DNA of 64,000 nucleotides from Sphingomonas parva (ex Maeng et al. 2020) (GCF_004564275.1 NZ_SPDV01000035.1:25635-89634); one strand, 5' to 3'; counted from the first letter of the stretch, positions 1 through 8,960 are shown. Translations and numbers: made by a program. Notes: a model not told the origin generated them from the letters alone.

Positions 1-290
1 GGATAGTTGGTTCGCGCCATCGAGACCGCACCGCGGACGTGCGGGGCCTGGGAGAATTCGGCCTGGAGGTCCGGCTTGTCCGATCCACCGGTGCCGGTGC
101 CGGTCGGGTCGCCGCCCTGTGCCATGAAGCCCGGAATCACGCGATGGAACACGACGCCGTCGTAGAAACCCTCGCTCACCAGCTCCTTGATACGCGCCAC
201 GTGGCCCGGCGCCAGGTCCGGCCGCAGCCGGATCACGACATCGCCGCCGCTGTCGAGATTGAGAACCAGGGTGTTGAGTTCGTTGGCCAT
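1..290 (-). CDS. Peptidylprolyl isomerase, cyclophilin type (3' end outside window)
   Basis: This is a cyclophilin that catalyses cis-trans isomerisation of prolyl bonds. The first 96 residues are visible, beginning MANELNTLVLNLDSGG. The core motif FHRVIPGFMAQGGD, with the catalytic Arg and active-site Phe-Met, is present and is followed by GSDKPDLQAEF and the start of the GAVSMAR segment. There is no signal peptide, so a cytoplasmic enzyme is likely. The start is the ATG at 290, with GGAAAGGC a few bases upstream. The gene is divergent from mgtE. The C-terminus lies beyond base 1. Confidence 0.93.
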   Translation of the reverse strand, partial: MANELNTLVLNLDSGGDVVIRLRPDLAPGHVARIKELVSEGFYDGVVFHRVIPGFMAQGGDPTGTGTGGSDKPDLQAEFSQAPHVRGAVSMARTNY

Positions 291-499
291 GTCGTGCCTT
301 TCCTGCAGGATATCTGCCGAGCACTTAGGCGCGGCGACAGGCGTTCGCCACCCCTTTGCAGGCGATCGGACAAGATCGCTGCGCGCTCCCCTCCCTTCCA
401 AGGCGCGCCACCCCCGGCTCCGATCACGCGCTATGTCGACACGCTGGAAAGTGCGGCTTAGGAAGCGGCCATTCCGAAATGTCCGCAGAAGAGGGTGGG

Positions 500-1915
500 A
501 TGAGCGAGAGCGATATCGATCTTCCCCCCGGTGCCGCGCCCGCCGAGGCCGATCGCCTGCACGATGCCGACGATCGGCTCCGCCCGGAATATGTGCGGCG
601 GGTGATGGCGCACGTCGAGGCGGGCGAGACCGAGTCGGCCCGCGCCCTCGTCGAGCCGCTCCACCCCGCCGACATCGCCGATCTGTTCGAGCTGGTCGAT
701 TCCGACGAGCGCCGCGCGCTCGCGGCCGCGCTCGAGGAGGTGCTCGGCGGCGAGGTGCTCGCCGAGATGAACGAGCACGTGCGCGACGAACTGATCGACA
801 CGTTCGAGCCGCACGAGGTCGCCGAGGTCGCCGGCGAGATGGAGACGGACGACGCCGTCGCCATGATCGAGGACATGGAGGAGGATGAGCAGCGCGCCGT
901 TCTCCGCGCCCTCGACCCGGACGATCGCGCCGCCATCGAGGAGGCGCTCACTTACCCGCTGGAGTCCGCCGGCCGCCTGATGCAGCGCGATCTGATCGCG
1001 GTGCCCGAGCATTGGACGATCGGCCAGGTGATCGACTATCTGCGCGCGGGGGCGGAGCTCACCACCGATTTCTGGGAAGTTTTCGTCGTCGACGGCCGGC
1101 ACCACCCGGTCGGCACGTGCATGCTGAGCTGGATCCTGCGCACGCCGCGCCATGTCGCCGTCGCCGATGTAATGAAGCGCGAGCAGACGCTCATCCCGGT
1201 CGACATGGACCAGGAGGAGGTCGCCCTCCGCTTCCAGAAATACGCCTTGATCTCCGCCGCCGTGGTCGACGGCAGCGGCCGACTGGTCGGCATGATCACG
1301 GTCGACGACATCGTCCACATCATCCAGGAGGAGGCCTCCGAGGACGTCCTCCTCCTGTCCGGTGCCGGCGAAGGCGACATCAACGAGCCGGTGCGCGAGA
1401 GCTACAAGAGCCGGGTGCGCTGGCTGATCGCCAATCTCGCAACGGCGCTCGTCGCCGCATCGATCATCCACATGTTCGAGGACACGATCTCGCGGATGGT
1501 CGTGCTCGCCGCGCTGATGCCGATCGTCACCGGGGTCGGCGGCAATGCGGGGACCCAGACGCTGGCTGTCACGGTCAGAGCGCTCGCCACCAACCAGCTC
1601 ACCCAGTCGAACACCTGGCGGGCGATCGCGCGCGAGATCCGGGTCGCCTGCCTGAACGGCCTGACGGTCGCGCTGCTGCTCGGCGTCGGGGTCGCCGTGT
1701 TTCTCGACAATTCGCTCCTCGGAATGGTCATCGCCGCGGCGATGCTGACCAACATCCTGATCGCCGGCCTCGCCGGCGTGATGGTCCCCCTCGCGCTCGA
1801 CCGGGCGCGGGCGGATCCCGCCGTCGCCTCCTCGATCTTCGTGACCATGGTGACCGATTCGATCGGCTTCCTCCTTTTCCTCGGCCTCGCCACCGCCTCG
1901 GGGCTGGTCACCTGA
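500..1915 (+). CDS. mgtE: Magnesium transporter MgtE
   Basis: This is a Mg2+ channel/transporter of the inner membrane, 471 aa, close to the family's usual length of about 450. The N-terminal MgtE_N helical superfamily domain covers roughly residues 30-150 (LHPADIADLFELVDSDE) and is very acidic. A CBS pair follows (about 160-300; MQRDLIAVPEHWTIGQV, LVGMITVDDI). The C-terminal part has five hydrophobic segments (about 310-470), including PIVTGVGGNAGTQT, the conserved pore segment. I chose ATG 500 because GAGG lies 5 bases upstream; an in-frame ATG at 479 would add 7 residues. In this family the cytosolic domain senses Mg2+ and gates the pore. The gene is monocistronic in appearance. Confidence 0.93.
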   Translation: MSESDIDLPPGAAPAEADRLHDADDRLRPEYVRRVMAHVEAGETESARALVEPLHPADIADLFELVDSDERRALAAALEEVLGGEVLAEMNEHVRDELIDTFEPHEVAEVAGEMETDDAVAMIEDMEEDEQRAVLRALDPDDRAAIEEALTYPLESAGRLMQRDLIAVPEHWTIGQVIDYLRAGAELTTDFWEVFVVDGRHHPVGTCMLSWILRTPRHVAVADVMKREQTLIPVDMDQEEVALRFQKYALISAAVVDGSGRLVGMITVDDIVHIIQEEASEDVLLLSGAGEGDINEPVRESYKSRVRWLIANLATALVAASIIHMFEDTISRMVVLAALMPIVTGVGGNAGTQTLAVTVRALATNQLTQSNTWRAIAREIRVACLNGLTVALLLGVGVAVFLDNSLLGMVIAAAMLTNILIAGLAGVMVPLALDRARADPAVASSIFVTMVTDSIGFLLFLGLATASGLVT

Positions 1916-1982
1916 GCCGCACTACCGGGCGCTGATCTTCGCGCTGCGATCTGCTAGGATCGCAGGCGGAGAGGGCACGGCG

Positions 1983-2495
1983 ATGACTCGTGACCAGAAG
2001 ATCGTGGCGACCGGTGCGGCGAGCGGCGTCGCCGCGATGGCCGTTCTTTTATGGCTCCTGTCGACCTGGCTGCCGACGCCACCCGGCGCGGATGCGCTCG
2101 ATCGACGGATCGCCTACGCCCTGCGCTGGCAGGCGCTCGCTGCGCTACCCTTGTTCCTGATGGTGGTGGCGGTCGGCAACGCCCGCTTCGCCAGCGATGC
2201 GATCGATCCGACCGCCGGCGCAGAGGATCGTGCGATGATCATCAACGGACGCGTCGCGGACAACACGCTGCAGCAGTTCGCCTTGTTCGTCGCAGGCTCG
2301 CTCGCCCTCGCCGCGAGCATTCCCCCCGATTACCTGCAGGTGATCGGCGCGGCGGCCATCGTCTTCGTGATCATGCGGCTGCTGTTCTGGATCGGCTATC
2401 GGATCGATCCGCTCTACCGCGCCTTCGGCTTCTCCTCGACGGCCTATATGAACCTTGGCCTGCTCGCCGCGGCGCTGTGGCTCGCAGCCGTGTGA
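1983..2495 (+). CDS. MAPEG family membrane protein
   Basis: This 170-aa integral membrane protein has four hydrophobic segments (about 10-28, 50-68, 95-120 and 150-168). It resembles the MAPEG superfamily, whose members act in eicosanoid and glutathione metabolism. The diagnostic region is NTLQQFALFVAGSLALA followed by RLLFWIGYRIDPLYRAFGF, matching the family pattern N-x-x-E/Q-x-F and R-x-x-Y/F-x-x-G-Y. The bacterial function is usually unknown, and a glutathione-linked role is only inferred. It starts 67 bases after mgtE, with GGCACGGCG before the ATG. The two genes may be co-transcribed. Confidence 0.8.
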   Translation: MTRDQKIVATGAASGVAAMAVLLWLLSTWLPTPPGADALDRRIAYALRWQALAALPLFLMVVAVGNARFASDAIDPTAGAEDRAMIINGRVADNTLQQFALFVAGSLALAASIPPDYLQVIGAAAIVFVIMRLLFWIGYRIDPLYRAFGFSSTAYMNLGLLAAALWLAAV

Positions 2496-2525
2496 GAGCC
2501 GCGCGGATCGCCGCCTAACAGCGTG

Positions 2526-2548
2526 TAAACAGACGATTTTCCTGTTTA
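2526..2548. repeat. 7-bp inverted repeat between MAPEG gene and DUF1489 gene
   Basis: TAAACAG at 2526-2532 is repeated inverted as CTGTTTA at 2542-2548, with a 9-base AT-rich spacer in a very GC-rich background. It sits 30 bases after the MAPEG gene and about 55 bases before the DUF1489 gene. It could be an operator or a weak terminator hairpin; no T-run follows the second arm. Confidence 0.4.
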
Positions 2549-2602
2549 ACTCCGGGCGCGGCTGGCGTAGGCGATGGCCAGCTCTCAATCATCCGGGACG
2601 AA

Positions 2603-3043
2603 TTGGTGACCGCCTACGCGCATGAGTTCGAGGTCGCGGCTGCGCCGCTCCACATGAGCAAGGTCGCGGTCGGCTGCGCCAGCATCGCGGCGCTGGGCAA
2701 GCGCCAGCAGCTGCGGACAGTCGGCGGCGAGGTCCCGCTGGTGACTCGCTTCATGCCCAAGCGGGCGAGCGAGATGGTCGGCGGCTCGATCTACTGGATC
2801 GTCAAGCATCAGCTGGTCGCGCGGCAGCGGATCATCGGCTTCGCCGAGCGCGACGAGGACAAGAAGACGATCGTCCGCCTCGATCCGCAGCTCGTCGCTG
2901 TCCGGCCCTTCCCCAAGCGGGCGCATCAGGGCTGGCGCTATCTCGCCGCGGCGGATGCGCCGCCCGACCTCGGGGCTGCCGGCGAGGCCGAGACCCTTCC
3001 TTCGGAGCTGATGCGGCGGCTGATGGCGCTGGCCTTGATCTGA
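2603..3043 (+). CDS. DUF1489 family protein
   Basis: This is a conserved alphaproteobacterial protein of unknown function. Family hallmarks are PLHMSKVAVGC near the N-terminus, then MPKRASEMVGGSIYWIVKHQLVARQRI and RAHQGWRYLAAADAPPDL. There is no signal peptide or membrane segment, so it is probably cytoplasmic. The start is uncertain. TTG 2603 and GTG 2606 follow a weak GGGACG, while ATG 2654 would give 129 aa but would cut into the conserved PLH-M segment. I keep the longer form for that reason. The gene stands alone, with about 270 bases to the next one. Confidence 0.78.
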   Translation: MVTAYAHEFEVAAAPLHMSKVAVGCASIAALGKRQQLRTVGGEVPLVTRFMPKRASEMVGGSIYWIVKHQLVARQRIIGFAERDEDKKTIVRLDPQLVAVRPFPKRAHQGWRYLAAADAPPDLGAAGEAETLPSELMRRLMALALI

Positions 3044-3314
3044 GAAGAAGCCGGACAGCCCTGTTTCAGCCGAGCCTCGAGCCTGCCAAGTCCTCGGTTC
3101 CCGCAGCCTCAAAGCCGGCCGGAGAAATTTTTTCGGCTGTGACATAATCGGCTCACCGACGCCGCGGAACGGCTCGTCGCGGCGGTTTTCCGCGACTTTT
3201 GCGCCGAAGAGGCGGGTCGGTTCGTCCCCGGATCGACCTCGTTCATCCTAAGGCCATGAAACTCTTCAGAGTCATCGCTCGTTGAGGCGGCAAGTGAGTA
3301 GAAAGGAGCCAAGT

Positions 3315-3581
3315 ATGGCGACGAGTATCCTTGAGGCCCGCGGCGGCTGTATTGTTCCGAAGGCGGAGACGCGTGGTTATCACATTGTCTATCGCGAGCA
3401 TGAGACCAACTATTGCCCAGGTTGCGGGCGCACCCATTGGTACATCGGCCGTTCGATGGCCGAGTGCGCGTTCTGCACGACGGCGCTTCCACTGGAGAAT
3501 GCCCCGATGATCGCGGGCGGACAGATCGTCCGAACCATTCGCCGGCCGGTGTTCGGCAACGAGCCCGCCTACGCGGCCTGA
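3315..3581 (+). CDS. Small conserved protein with zinc-ribbon-like CPGC motif
   Basis: This 88-aa protein is of a type I associate with sphingomonads, though I cannot name a characterised family. The central part reads NYCPGCGRTHWYIGRSMAEC followed by AFC. This gives a CxxC and a second CxxC spaced like a small zinc ribbon, with a His between. The tail (IVRTIRRPVFGNEPAYAA) is basic, then neutral. ATG 3315 is chosen because AAAGGAG lies 6 bases upstream. The function is unknown; nucleic-acid or protein binding through zinc is only a structural inference. The 271 bases upstream hold no gene. Confidence 0.78.
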   Translation: MATSILEARGGCIVPKAETRGYHIVYREHETNYCPGCGRTHWYIGRSMAECAFCTTALPLENAPMIAGGQIVRTIRRPVFGNEPAYAA

Positions 3582-3613
3582 GCCGGAACGGCTTCATCTG
3601 CTGTGCTGATCTG

Positions 3614-3640
3614 GGCGGCGCTTCCTTCGGGAGCGCCGCC
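3614..3640. terminator. Strong hairpin between convergent genes
   Basis: GGCGGCGCT at 3614-3622 pairs perfectly with AGCGCCGCC at 3632-3640 around a TCCTTCGGG loop. It lies between the convergent zinc-ribbon and cyclophilin genes. No T-run follows on either strand, so it is a possible bidirectional terminator or mRNA-end stabiliser. Confidence 0.5.
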
Positions 3641-3645
3641 GCCCC

Positions 3646-4596
3646 TCAGGCGGGACGCTTGCGTACCGGCACCGGCACGTTGCAGACATCCACGCCACCG
3701 GCTGGCCGCTTGAAGAAGTCGCCGCCGCGGTTCGCACGACCGGTCACGTAGCGGCTGAACGCCTCGCTGTCGGACCGCAGCACCTCATAGGACGGCCGCT
3801 CGCCTTCGGGAATGTCCGAAGCGAGCCGCACGCGCGCGAAGGGCACATGGTCCTTCGCCTCCTTGTAGAAGCCGAGCGCTTCGGTGCCCCGCGGCCGTGC
3901 GGAGAGAAGTCCGATCCCCTCGATGACCCTGCCGATCAGGGCGATGTTGAGATCGAGGTGGCGCGGCGCGTGGCCGATGATCGCGTAGAGCTCGCCGCCG
4001 GTGCCGGTGTCGGGCGCCAGGTCGCGGCCGACTCCGACCATCGCATAGCAATGGGTGAGCCAGGCGCGCCCCTCCTCGGGATCGTAGCCGACGGGCCAGC
4101 TCTGCGCGTGCCCGACCATCGGCGCGTAGCTGTCCGGATAGCCGAGCGGACGCACCGCCAGGCCTTCCAGCGCGCGATGATATTCGTGCGGCGGCCGGCG
4201 CACCACGCCGGCAGGCAACGGGACCTCGGCGTCGCCATTACCCCATTGCGCTACATAATTGTCCTGCACGCGATAGACCGCGGCATTGTTCCACCAGCCG
4301 TTGCGCGCGAAGGCGCGGACGTTGGCGACGTGGACCGGCGCGAAATCCGGCGCCAGCTCGATCAGGACGCGGCCCCCTTCCTTGAGCTCGACCACCAGCA
4401 AGTTCTGCGGATCGATCGCGCGCCAGGCCTCGGCCGGCGCCTCCTCCACCACCTTTGCAGGGTCGGGCGCCTCGACGACCGGCGCCGGTCGCCAGAAGGC
4501 GTAGCGGGCGCTCGGCTCGACCTCCTCCCCTTGCGGCGGCGCGCCCGCGCAGCCCGCGATCAGGGCCATGGTCGCTGGCAGTAGCAGGTGGCGCAT
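3646..4596 (-). CDS. Cyclophilin-type peptidylprolyl isomerase, predicted lipoprotein
   Basis: This 316-aa protein begins MRHLLLPATMALIAGCAG, a signal peptide with lipobox IAGC, so it should be a periplasm-facing lipoprotein. The isomerase domain runs from about residue 65 (LLVVELKEGGRVLIELAPDF, VHVANVRAFARNGWW) to about 250 (LDLNIALIGRVIEGI). The usual FHR core is replaced by VYRVQDNYVAQWGNGD, which keeps the Arg and Gln positions but is divergent. A roughly 60-residue extension follows (ending CNVPVPVRKRPA). A role in periplasmic protein folding is inferred. ATG 4596 has GAGGGGAA upstream. The gene is divergent from the COQ9 gene. Confidence 0.88.
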   Translation of the reverse strand: MRHLLLPATMALIAGCAGAPPQGEEVEPSARYAFWRPAPVVEAPDPAKVVEEAPAEAWRAIDPQNLLVVELKEGGRVLIELAPDFAPVHVANVRAFARNGWWNNAAVYRVQDNYVAQWGNGDAEVPLPAGVVRRPPHEYHRALEGLAVRPLGYPDSYAPMVGHAQSWPVGYDPEEGRAWLTHCYAMVGVGRDLAPDTGTGGELYAIIGHAPRHLDLNIALIGRVIEGIGLLSARPRGTEALGFYKEAKDHVPFARVRLASDIPEGERPSYEVLRSDSEAFSRYVTGRANRGGDFFKRPAGGVDVCNVPVPVRKRPA

Positions 4597-4700
4597 CGTC
4601 CGTTCCCCTCGTTTCGAGCTCGCCGGCTTATCGCCGGTCGTTACGGCGCCCGCAACCGCTGCCGCTTGCATCCAAGGCGAGGGAGGATCATTTCACCGCC

Positions 4701-5366
4701 ATGGATCCGATCGCGCCCCAGGACATGACCCTCGACGAGCTGCGGCTCGCCCTCGCCCCGCTCATCCCGGCGCACGCCGTGTTCGACGGCTGGGATGACG
4801 AGGCGCTGGCCATGGCGGCAGCGGAGATCGGCGTGCCCGCGCCTCGCGCGCGGCTCGCCTTCCCCGGCGGCGCGACCGACATGATCGATGCCTGGTTCGA
4901 TTCGATCGACCGCGCGAGCGCGCTGGCCTTCCCGCTGGAGCGGATCGAGGCGATGAAGATCCGCGATCGTATCCGGGGTCTGGTGATGCACCGGCTCGAG
5001 GTGATCCATCCGCACAAGGAAGCGCTTCGCCGCGCGCTGGCGATCCTCGCCTTGCCGCAGAACCTTCCGCTGGCGGCGCGACTCGCCTGGCGAGCGGCCG
5101 ATCGGATGTGGCGCATCGCCGGAGACCAGGCCACCGACTTCAATCATTATTCGAAGCGGGCACTGCTCAGCGGTGTCTACGGATCGACCACCCTGGTCTA
5201 TATCGACGACGACAGCGAGGGACTGGCGGCGACCCGCGCCTTCCTCGATCGTCGGATCGACGACGTGATGAAGATCGAGAAGGTGAAGGCGAACTGGCGC
5301 GGAAGCCGGGAGCGGATCCCGTCGCTCAGCCGCTTCCTCGGCCGGCTGCGCTACCCGGTGGTGTGA
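4701..5366 (+). CDS. COQ9 family ubiquinone biosynthesis protein
   Basis: This 221-aa protein matches COQ9, a lipid-binding helper of ubiquinone ring hydroxylation by COQ7. Visible family features are the N-terminal helix region with VFDGWDDEALAMAAAEIGV, then FPGGATDMIDAWFDSIDR and KIRDRIRGLVMHRLE. The C-terminal part reads WRAADRMWRIAGDQATDFNH then YSKRALLSGVYGSTTLVYI. There is no signal peptide. The start is ATG 4701, with GGAGGA 13 bases upstream. The next gene starts one base after this stop. Note that this is the family in which TetR-like folds bind lipids rather than DNA. Confidence 0.9.
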   Translation: MDPIAPQDMTLDELRLALAPLIPAHAVFDGWDDEALAMAAAEIGVPAPRARLAFPGGATDMIDAWFDSIDRASALAFPLERIEAMKIRDRIRGLVMHRLEVIHPHKEALRRALAILALPQNLPLAARLAWRAADRMWRIAGDQATDFNHYSKRALLSGVYGSTTLVYIDDDSEGLAATRAFLDRRIDDVMKIEKVKANWRGSRERIPSLSRFLGRLRYPVV

Positions 5367-5367
5367 C

Positions 5368-5787
5368 GTGCCCGACGGAGCGACGGCGATCCGCAAGGTA
5401 GGAGAGATCGCCAGCTACCACGCGCACGTCTATTTCCGTCCCGACATCGACAAGGAGGCCGCTCTTTCCCTCCGCGAAGCGGTCGGCGCGCGCTTTCCGG
5501 TGCGCCTCGGCACCGTCTGGGACCGTCCCGTCGGTCCGCACAGCCGCGCCATGTTCCAGATCGCCTTCCCGCCGGCCGTGTTCGCCGGGCTGGTCCCCTG
5601 GCTGATGCTCAACCACGGCGGCCTCTCCATCCTCGTCCACCCGAACACGACCAATCCGCGCAGGGACCATCTCAGCGACGCCGCCTGGATCGGCGAGCCG
5701 CTGCCGCTCTCGGGCGAAGTGCTGCCGGAGGCCCAGGAAGCGGATCTCGCCGGCCCGGCGAACACCCTCCCGAACGTGGAGCCTTGA
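5368..5787 (+). CDS. DOPA 4,5-dioxygenase family protein
   Basis: This 139-aa protein of the DOPA dioxygenase family has the conserved histidines in [37 protein letters not shown] and [12 protein letters not shown]. The named plant and fungal enzymes cleave aromatic rings in pigment synthesis. The bacterial substrate is unknown, and the enzymatic role is by family only. The GTG start at 5368 falls just after the COQ9 stop, so the two genes are probably co-translated. The gene ends 47 bases before feoA. Confidence 0.8.
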   Translation: MPDGATAIRKVGEIASYHAHVYFRPDIDKEAALSLREAVGARFPVRLGTVWDRPVGPHSRAMFQIAFPPAVFAGLVPWLMLNHGGLSILVHPNTTNPRRDHLSDAAWIGEPLPLSGEVLPEAQEADLAGPANTLPNVEP

Positions 5788-5812
5788 AGCGTCTATCTTT
5801 CGACTCCACTTA

Positions 5813-5829
5813 TTGATAATAGTTCGCAA
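5813..5829 (+). promoter_or_regulatory. Candidate Fur-family operator upstream of feoAB
   Basis: TTGATAA and TTCGCAA flank a TAG spacer, an imperfect inverted repeat (5 of 7 positions symmetric) resembling alphaproteobacterial Fur sites of the TTGCGAA-n-TTCGCAA type. It is an AT-rich island in GC-rich DNA and ends 5 bases before the feoA ATG, where a bound repressor would block initiation. Assignment to Fur is inferred. Confidence 0.5.
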
Positions 5830-5834
5830 TAGAA

Positions 5835-6083
5835 ATGACGCTCCGCCTCGACCAGCTTCCGTTCCGCACGCCCGCCACCGTGACGGCGATCGACTGGGCG
5901 CGCCTCTCAGAGGTCGACGCCCGGCGCCTGCGCAACCTCGGATTCGACGAGGGCGTCGGCATCGAATCGCTCCACGGCGCGCCCTTCGGGAGGGACCCGC
6001 TGGCCGTTCGGATCGGCCGAATGACCGTGGCCATGCGCCGCGCCCAGGCTCAGGCGATCACGGTCGAAAAGAACGCGGCATGA
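5835..6083 (+). CDS. feoA: Ferrous iron transport protein A
   Basis: This 82-aa SH3-like FeoA protein is an accessory of the FeoB Fe2+ transporter. [20 protein letters not shown], then [20 protein letters not shown] and [10 protein letters not shown] followed by [11 protein letters not shown], fit the family throughout. No clear Shine-Dalgarno precedes ATG 5835; the leader between the Fur-like site and the start is only 5 bases. The stop overlaps the feoB start as ATGA, which implies translational coupling. Iron-dependent control is expected from the upstream site. Confidence 0.92.
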   Translation: MTLRLDQLPFRTPATVTAIDWARLSEVDARRLRNLGFDEGVGIESLHGAPFGRDPLAVRIGRMTVAMRRAQAQAITVEKNAA

Positions 6084-7930
6084 CCTCCATTCCTTTGGTG
6101 GCGGTGGTCGGCAATCCCAATGCCGGCAAGAGCGCCCTGTTCAACATGCTGACCGGCGCGCGCCAGAAGGTCGGCAATTATCCCGGCGTCACCGTCGAGC
6201 GGAAATCGGGCCGGGTGTTCCTGCCCGATGGCCGGCCGATCGAGCTGGTCGACCTTCCCGGCGCCTACAGCCTCGATCCGTCGAGCCCGGACGAGGAAGT
6301 GACCCGCGACGTCGTCCTCGGCAAGCAGGAGGGGGAGAGACTTCCCGACGCGCTGCTTCTCGTCCTCGACGCGACCAACCTGGACAACCATCTTCGCTTC
6401 GCCCTGCAGCTGATCGCTTTGGGCCTGCCCACGGTCGTGGCGCTGAACATGGTGGATCTCGCCCGGCGCGACGGCCTGGAGATCGATCCCCAGGTCCTCG
6501 AGCGCGAGCTCGGCGTGCCGGTCGTCTCCACCGTGGCCGTGCGCCGGCGCGGGACGGACGAGCTGCGCGAGGCGATCAGCGAGGCGGTCACCGCGGCGCG
6601 GCTCGTCCGGCCCGGCACCGGTACGGCGGAGAGCTTCACGACGGTGCAGCGCCGGGCCCGCGAGATCGCGCGGGCCGCGATCGTCGGGGAGACGGTGGTG
6701 CGCCGCACGACCCATCTTATCGATTCGGTCGCCCTCCATCCGGTCGCGGGTCCGATCATCTTCGGCCTGATCATGTTCTTCATGTTCCAGGCGGTGTTCG
6801 CCTGGTCGGCGGTCCCGGCCGACTGGATCGATGGGCGAGTCGGCGATCTCCAGGGCGCCATTGCCGCTGCGCTGCCCGAGGGGCTGCTGCGCTCGCTGCT
6901 GGTCGACGGGGTCGTCGCCGGGGTCGGCGCGGTGATCGTCTTCCTCCCGCAGATCCTGATCCTTTTCCTGTTCATCCTGCTGCTCGAGGCGACAGGGTAC
7001 ATGGTCCGTGCCGCCTTCCTGATGGACCGGCTGATGGCGCGGGTCGGACTCTCGGGTCACGCCTTCATTCCCCTCCTCTCCTCCTTCGCCTGCGCCGTCC
7101 CGGGCATCATGGCGACGCGGACGATCGAGGATCCGAAGCACCGACTCACCACGATCCTGATCGCGCCTCTGATGACCTGCTCGGCGCGCCTACCCGTCTA
7201 CGCGATCATCATCGGCGCGTTCATCCCGGAGCGGGCGGTCGCCGGCGCTTTCGGACTGCAGGGGCTGGTCCTGTTCGGCCTCTACGTGATCGGGATCATC
7301 GGTGCGCTGGTCGCCGCCCTGTTCCTCCGGTTGAGCGTCACCCGCGGCACGCACCGCGGCTTTCTCCTCGAGATGCCGAAATACCAGCTGCCCCAGCTGC
7401 GCGACATCGTCCTCGGCCTCTGGCAGCGCGCCCTGATCTTCCTGAAGCGGGCCGGCACGATCATCCTCGTCTCGACGATCCTGCTCTGGGTGCTGCTCTC
7501 CGTCCCGCAGCCCAGGCCGGGAGAGACGGCGCTGGAAAGCTCGATCGCCGGCAAGGTCGCGTCGGGTCTCGAGGTCGTCGTCAGGCCGATCGGCTTCAAC
7601 CATGAGATCGCGCTCGCGCTCATTCCCGCCATGGCGGCGCGCGAGGTCGCCGTGTCCGCGCTCGCGACCGCTTATGCGATCGACGCCGACGACGAGACCG
7701 CCGCCGAGCAACCGCTGAAGGAGCGCCTGCGCGGCCGCTGGTCGCTGCCCACCGCGCTCGCCTTCCTCGCCTGGTTCGTCTTCGCGCCGCAATGCTTATC
7801 CACAATTGCCGTCACCCGGCGCGAGACCAACGGGTGGAAATGGCCGGCCTTCATGCTAGGCTATCTCTTCACTCTCGCATGGCTGGCGGCAGGCGCGACC
7901 TATTGGACGGCGACCGCCCTCGGCCTCTAA
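6080..7930 (+). CDS. feoB: Ferrous iron transport protein B
   Basis: This is the inner-membrane Fe2+ transporter, 616 aa. The N-terminal G domain has [16 protein letters not shown] (G1), NYPGVTVER (G2), DLPGAYSL (G3) and LNMVDLARR (G4). The membrane part has the two Gate repeats, seen as [17 protein letters not shown] and [16 protein letters not shown]; the Cys residues in both are conserved. The C-terminus reads [20 protein letters not shown]. The length fits alphaproteobacterial FeoB without the long C-terminal tail. The start ATG 6080 overlaps feoA by 4 bases. No feoC is seen downstream. Confidence 0.96.
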   Translation: MTSIPLVAVVGNPNAGKSALFNMLTGARQKVGNYPGVTVERKSGRVFLPDGRPIELVDLPGAYSLDPSSPDEEVTRDVVLGKQEGERLPDALLLVLDATNLDNHLRFALQLIALGLPTVVALNMVDLARRDGLEIDPQVLERELGVPVVSTVAVRRRGTDELREAISEAVTAARLVRPGTGTAESFTTVQRRAREIARAAIVGETVVRRTTHLIDSVALHPVAGPIIFGLIMFFMFQAVFAWSAVPADWIDGRVGDLQGAIAAALPEGLLRSLLVDGVVAGVGAVIVFLPQILILFLFILLLEATGYMVRAAFLMDRLMARVGLSGHAFIPLLSSFACAVPGIMATRTIEDPKHRLTTILIAPLMTCSARLPVYAIIIGAFIPERAVAGAFGLQGLVLFGLYVIGIIGALVAALFLRLSVTRGTHRGFLLEMPKYQLPQLRDIVLGLWQRALIFLKRAGTIILVSTILLWVLLSVPQPRPGETALESSIAGKVASGLEVVVRPIGFNHEIALALIPAMAAREVAVSALATAYAIDADDETAAEQPLKERLRGRWSLPTALAFLAWFVFAPQCLSTIAVTRRETNGWKWPAFMLGYLFTLAWLAAGATYWTATALGL

Positions 7931-7943
7931 GGAAGGACTGAAC

Positions 7944-8489
7944 ATGGCGGGCGTCAACAAGGTGATCCTGGTCGGCAATCTGGGAGACGATCCGGAGAGC
8001 CGCTCGCTGAACAACGGGGGCGAGGTCGTGAACCTGCGCGTCGCCACCTCCGAGACCTGGAAGGACCGCGACGGCCAGCGCCAGGAGCGCACCGAATGGC
8101 ACCGCGTGGTGATCTTCAACGAGAATCTGGGCCGGGTGGCGAAATCCTACCTCCGCAAGGGATCGAAGGTCTATCTCGAAGGCCAGCTGCAGACCCGCAA
8201 ATGGACCGACAACAGCGGCCAGGACAAATATTCGACCGAGATCGTGCTCCAGCGCTTCCGCGGCGAGCTCGTCCTCCTCGACTCCCGCGGCGGCGGCGGT
8301 GGCGGCGGCGGCGGGTTCGGCGAGGATGCCGGCGGCTATGACAGCGGCTTCGGCGGCGGCGGTTTCGGCGGCGGCGGCGGCGGTGGCGGCGGCTTTGGTG
8401 GTGGCGGCGGCGGCGGCGGCGGAAATCGCCCGCAGTCGCGGCCGCAGCCGGCGTTCGACAGCGACCTCGACGACGACGTTCCGTTCTGA
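7944..8489 (+). CDS. ssb: Single-stranded DNA-binding protein
   Basis: This 181-aa SSB has an OB fold over residues 1-112 ([53 protein letters not shown]) and a linker of nearly pure glycine (about 113-165) encoded by GGC repeats. It ends in the acidic tip [10 protein letters not shown], which recruits partner proteins. It coats ssDNA in replication, repair and recombination. AAGGAAGG lies 5-10 bases before ATG 7944. It starts 13 bases after feoB. The usual neighbour uvrA is not here. Confidence 0.96.
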   Translation: MAGVNKVILVGNLGDDPESRSLNNGGEVVNLRVATSETWKDRDGQRQERTEWHRVVIFNENLGRVAKSYLRKGSKVYLEGQLQTRKWTDNSGQDKYSTEIVLQRFRGELVLLDSRGGGGGGGGGFGEDAGGYDSGFGGGGFGGGGGGGGGFGGGGGGGGGNRPQSRPQPAFDSDLDDDVPF

Positions 8490-8519
8490 GCGCGACGCGC
8501 GCTTAGCCGGCCGCAGCCA

Positions 8520-8960
8520 GTGGGCCCGTCCGCACCCTCGGTCAGGCGCCGCCAGCCGATCGGCTGGCGCGGGCTCCTGCTGCTGGGGGAGGCGGTGGTC
8601 GCTGTTGCGCTCGCCTCGCTGTCCGTGCGCCTGCTGCCGTTCCGCCGTGTCGTCGCGGACCGCGCGCCGCGGCCGGTGCGCGCTGCCGCAACCATCGACC
8701 TTCGCCGGCTGCGCTGGGCGGTAGACGCAGCTGCGCGCCGCGTGCCGTGGCGGGCCGTCTGTTTTCAGAGGGCCGTCGCGCTGCGCGCGATGTTGCGCCG
8801 CCGCGGCATCGCCTCCGTCCTCCATTACGGTATCGCGCATGAAGGCCCCGATCGGCTCAAGGCCCACGTCTGGCTGAGCGTCGCGGGGCAGGTGGTGATC
8901 GGCGGGGAGGCGGCGGCGCGATTCGCCTGCGTCGGCAGCTTCCCCGATGGGGATGTTTGA
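8520..8960 (+). CDS. Lasso peptide biosynthesis B2-like protein (transglutaminase-fold cysteine protease)
   Basis: This 146-aa protein resembles the B2 leader peptidase of lasso-peptide clusters (Transglut_core3 type). WRAVCFQRAVALRAMLRRRG carries the presumed catalytic Cys81, and LHYGIAHEG then LKAHVWLSVAGQVVIGG carries His116. No Asp is seen 10-14 residues after the His (a Glu follows GG), so catalytic competence is open. There is no PqqD-like recognition domain. The N-terminal part has a hydrophobic segment (about 19-35). The start is GTG 8520, 30 bases after ssb. It overlaps the next gene by 14 bases. No precursor or cyclase gene is nearby. Confidence 0.75.
   Translation: MGPSAPSVRRRQPIGWRGLLLLGEAVVAVALASLSVRLLPFRRVVADRAPRPVRAAATIDLRRLRWAVDAAARRVPWRAVCFQRAVALRAMLRRRGIASVLHYGIAHEGPDRLKAHVWLSVAGQVVIGGEAAARFACVGSFPDGDV

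Noticed and set aside
3044..3314. A gene in the 271-base gap before the zinc-ribbon gene
   Set aside because: The antisense frame through it has Ser/Arg-rich composition without motifs, and no start or ribosome site fits. A CATAAT near 3143 may be a promoter, but no good -35 is seen.
8285..8435. GGC-rich repeats in ssb as a possible CRISPR or minisatellite
   Set aside because: They are irregular GGC/GGT codons for the glycine linker, without unique spacers.
8490..8520. A lasso precursor peptide between ssb and the B2-like gene
   Set aside because: There are only 30 bases between the two genes, too few for a precursor gene.
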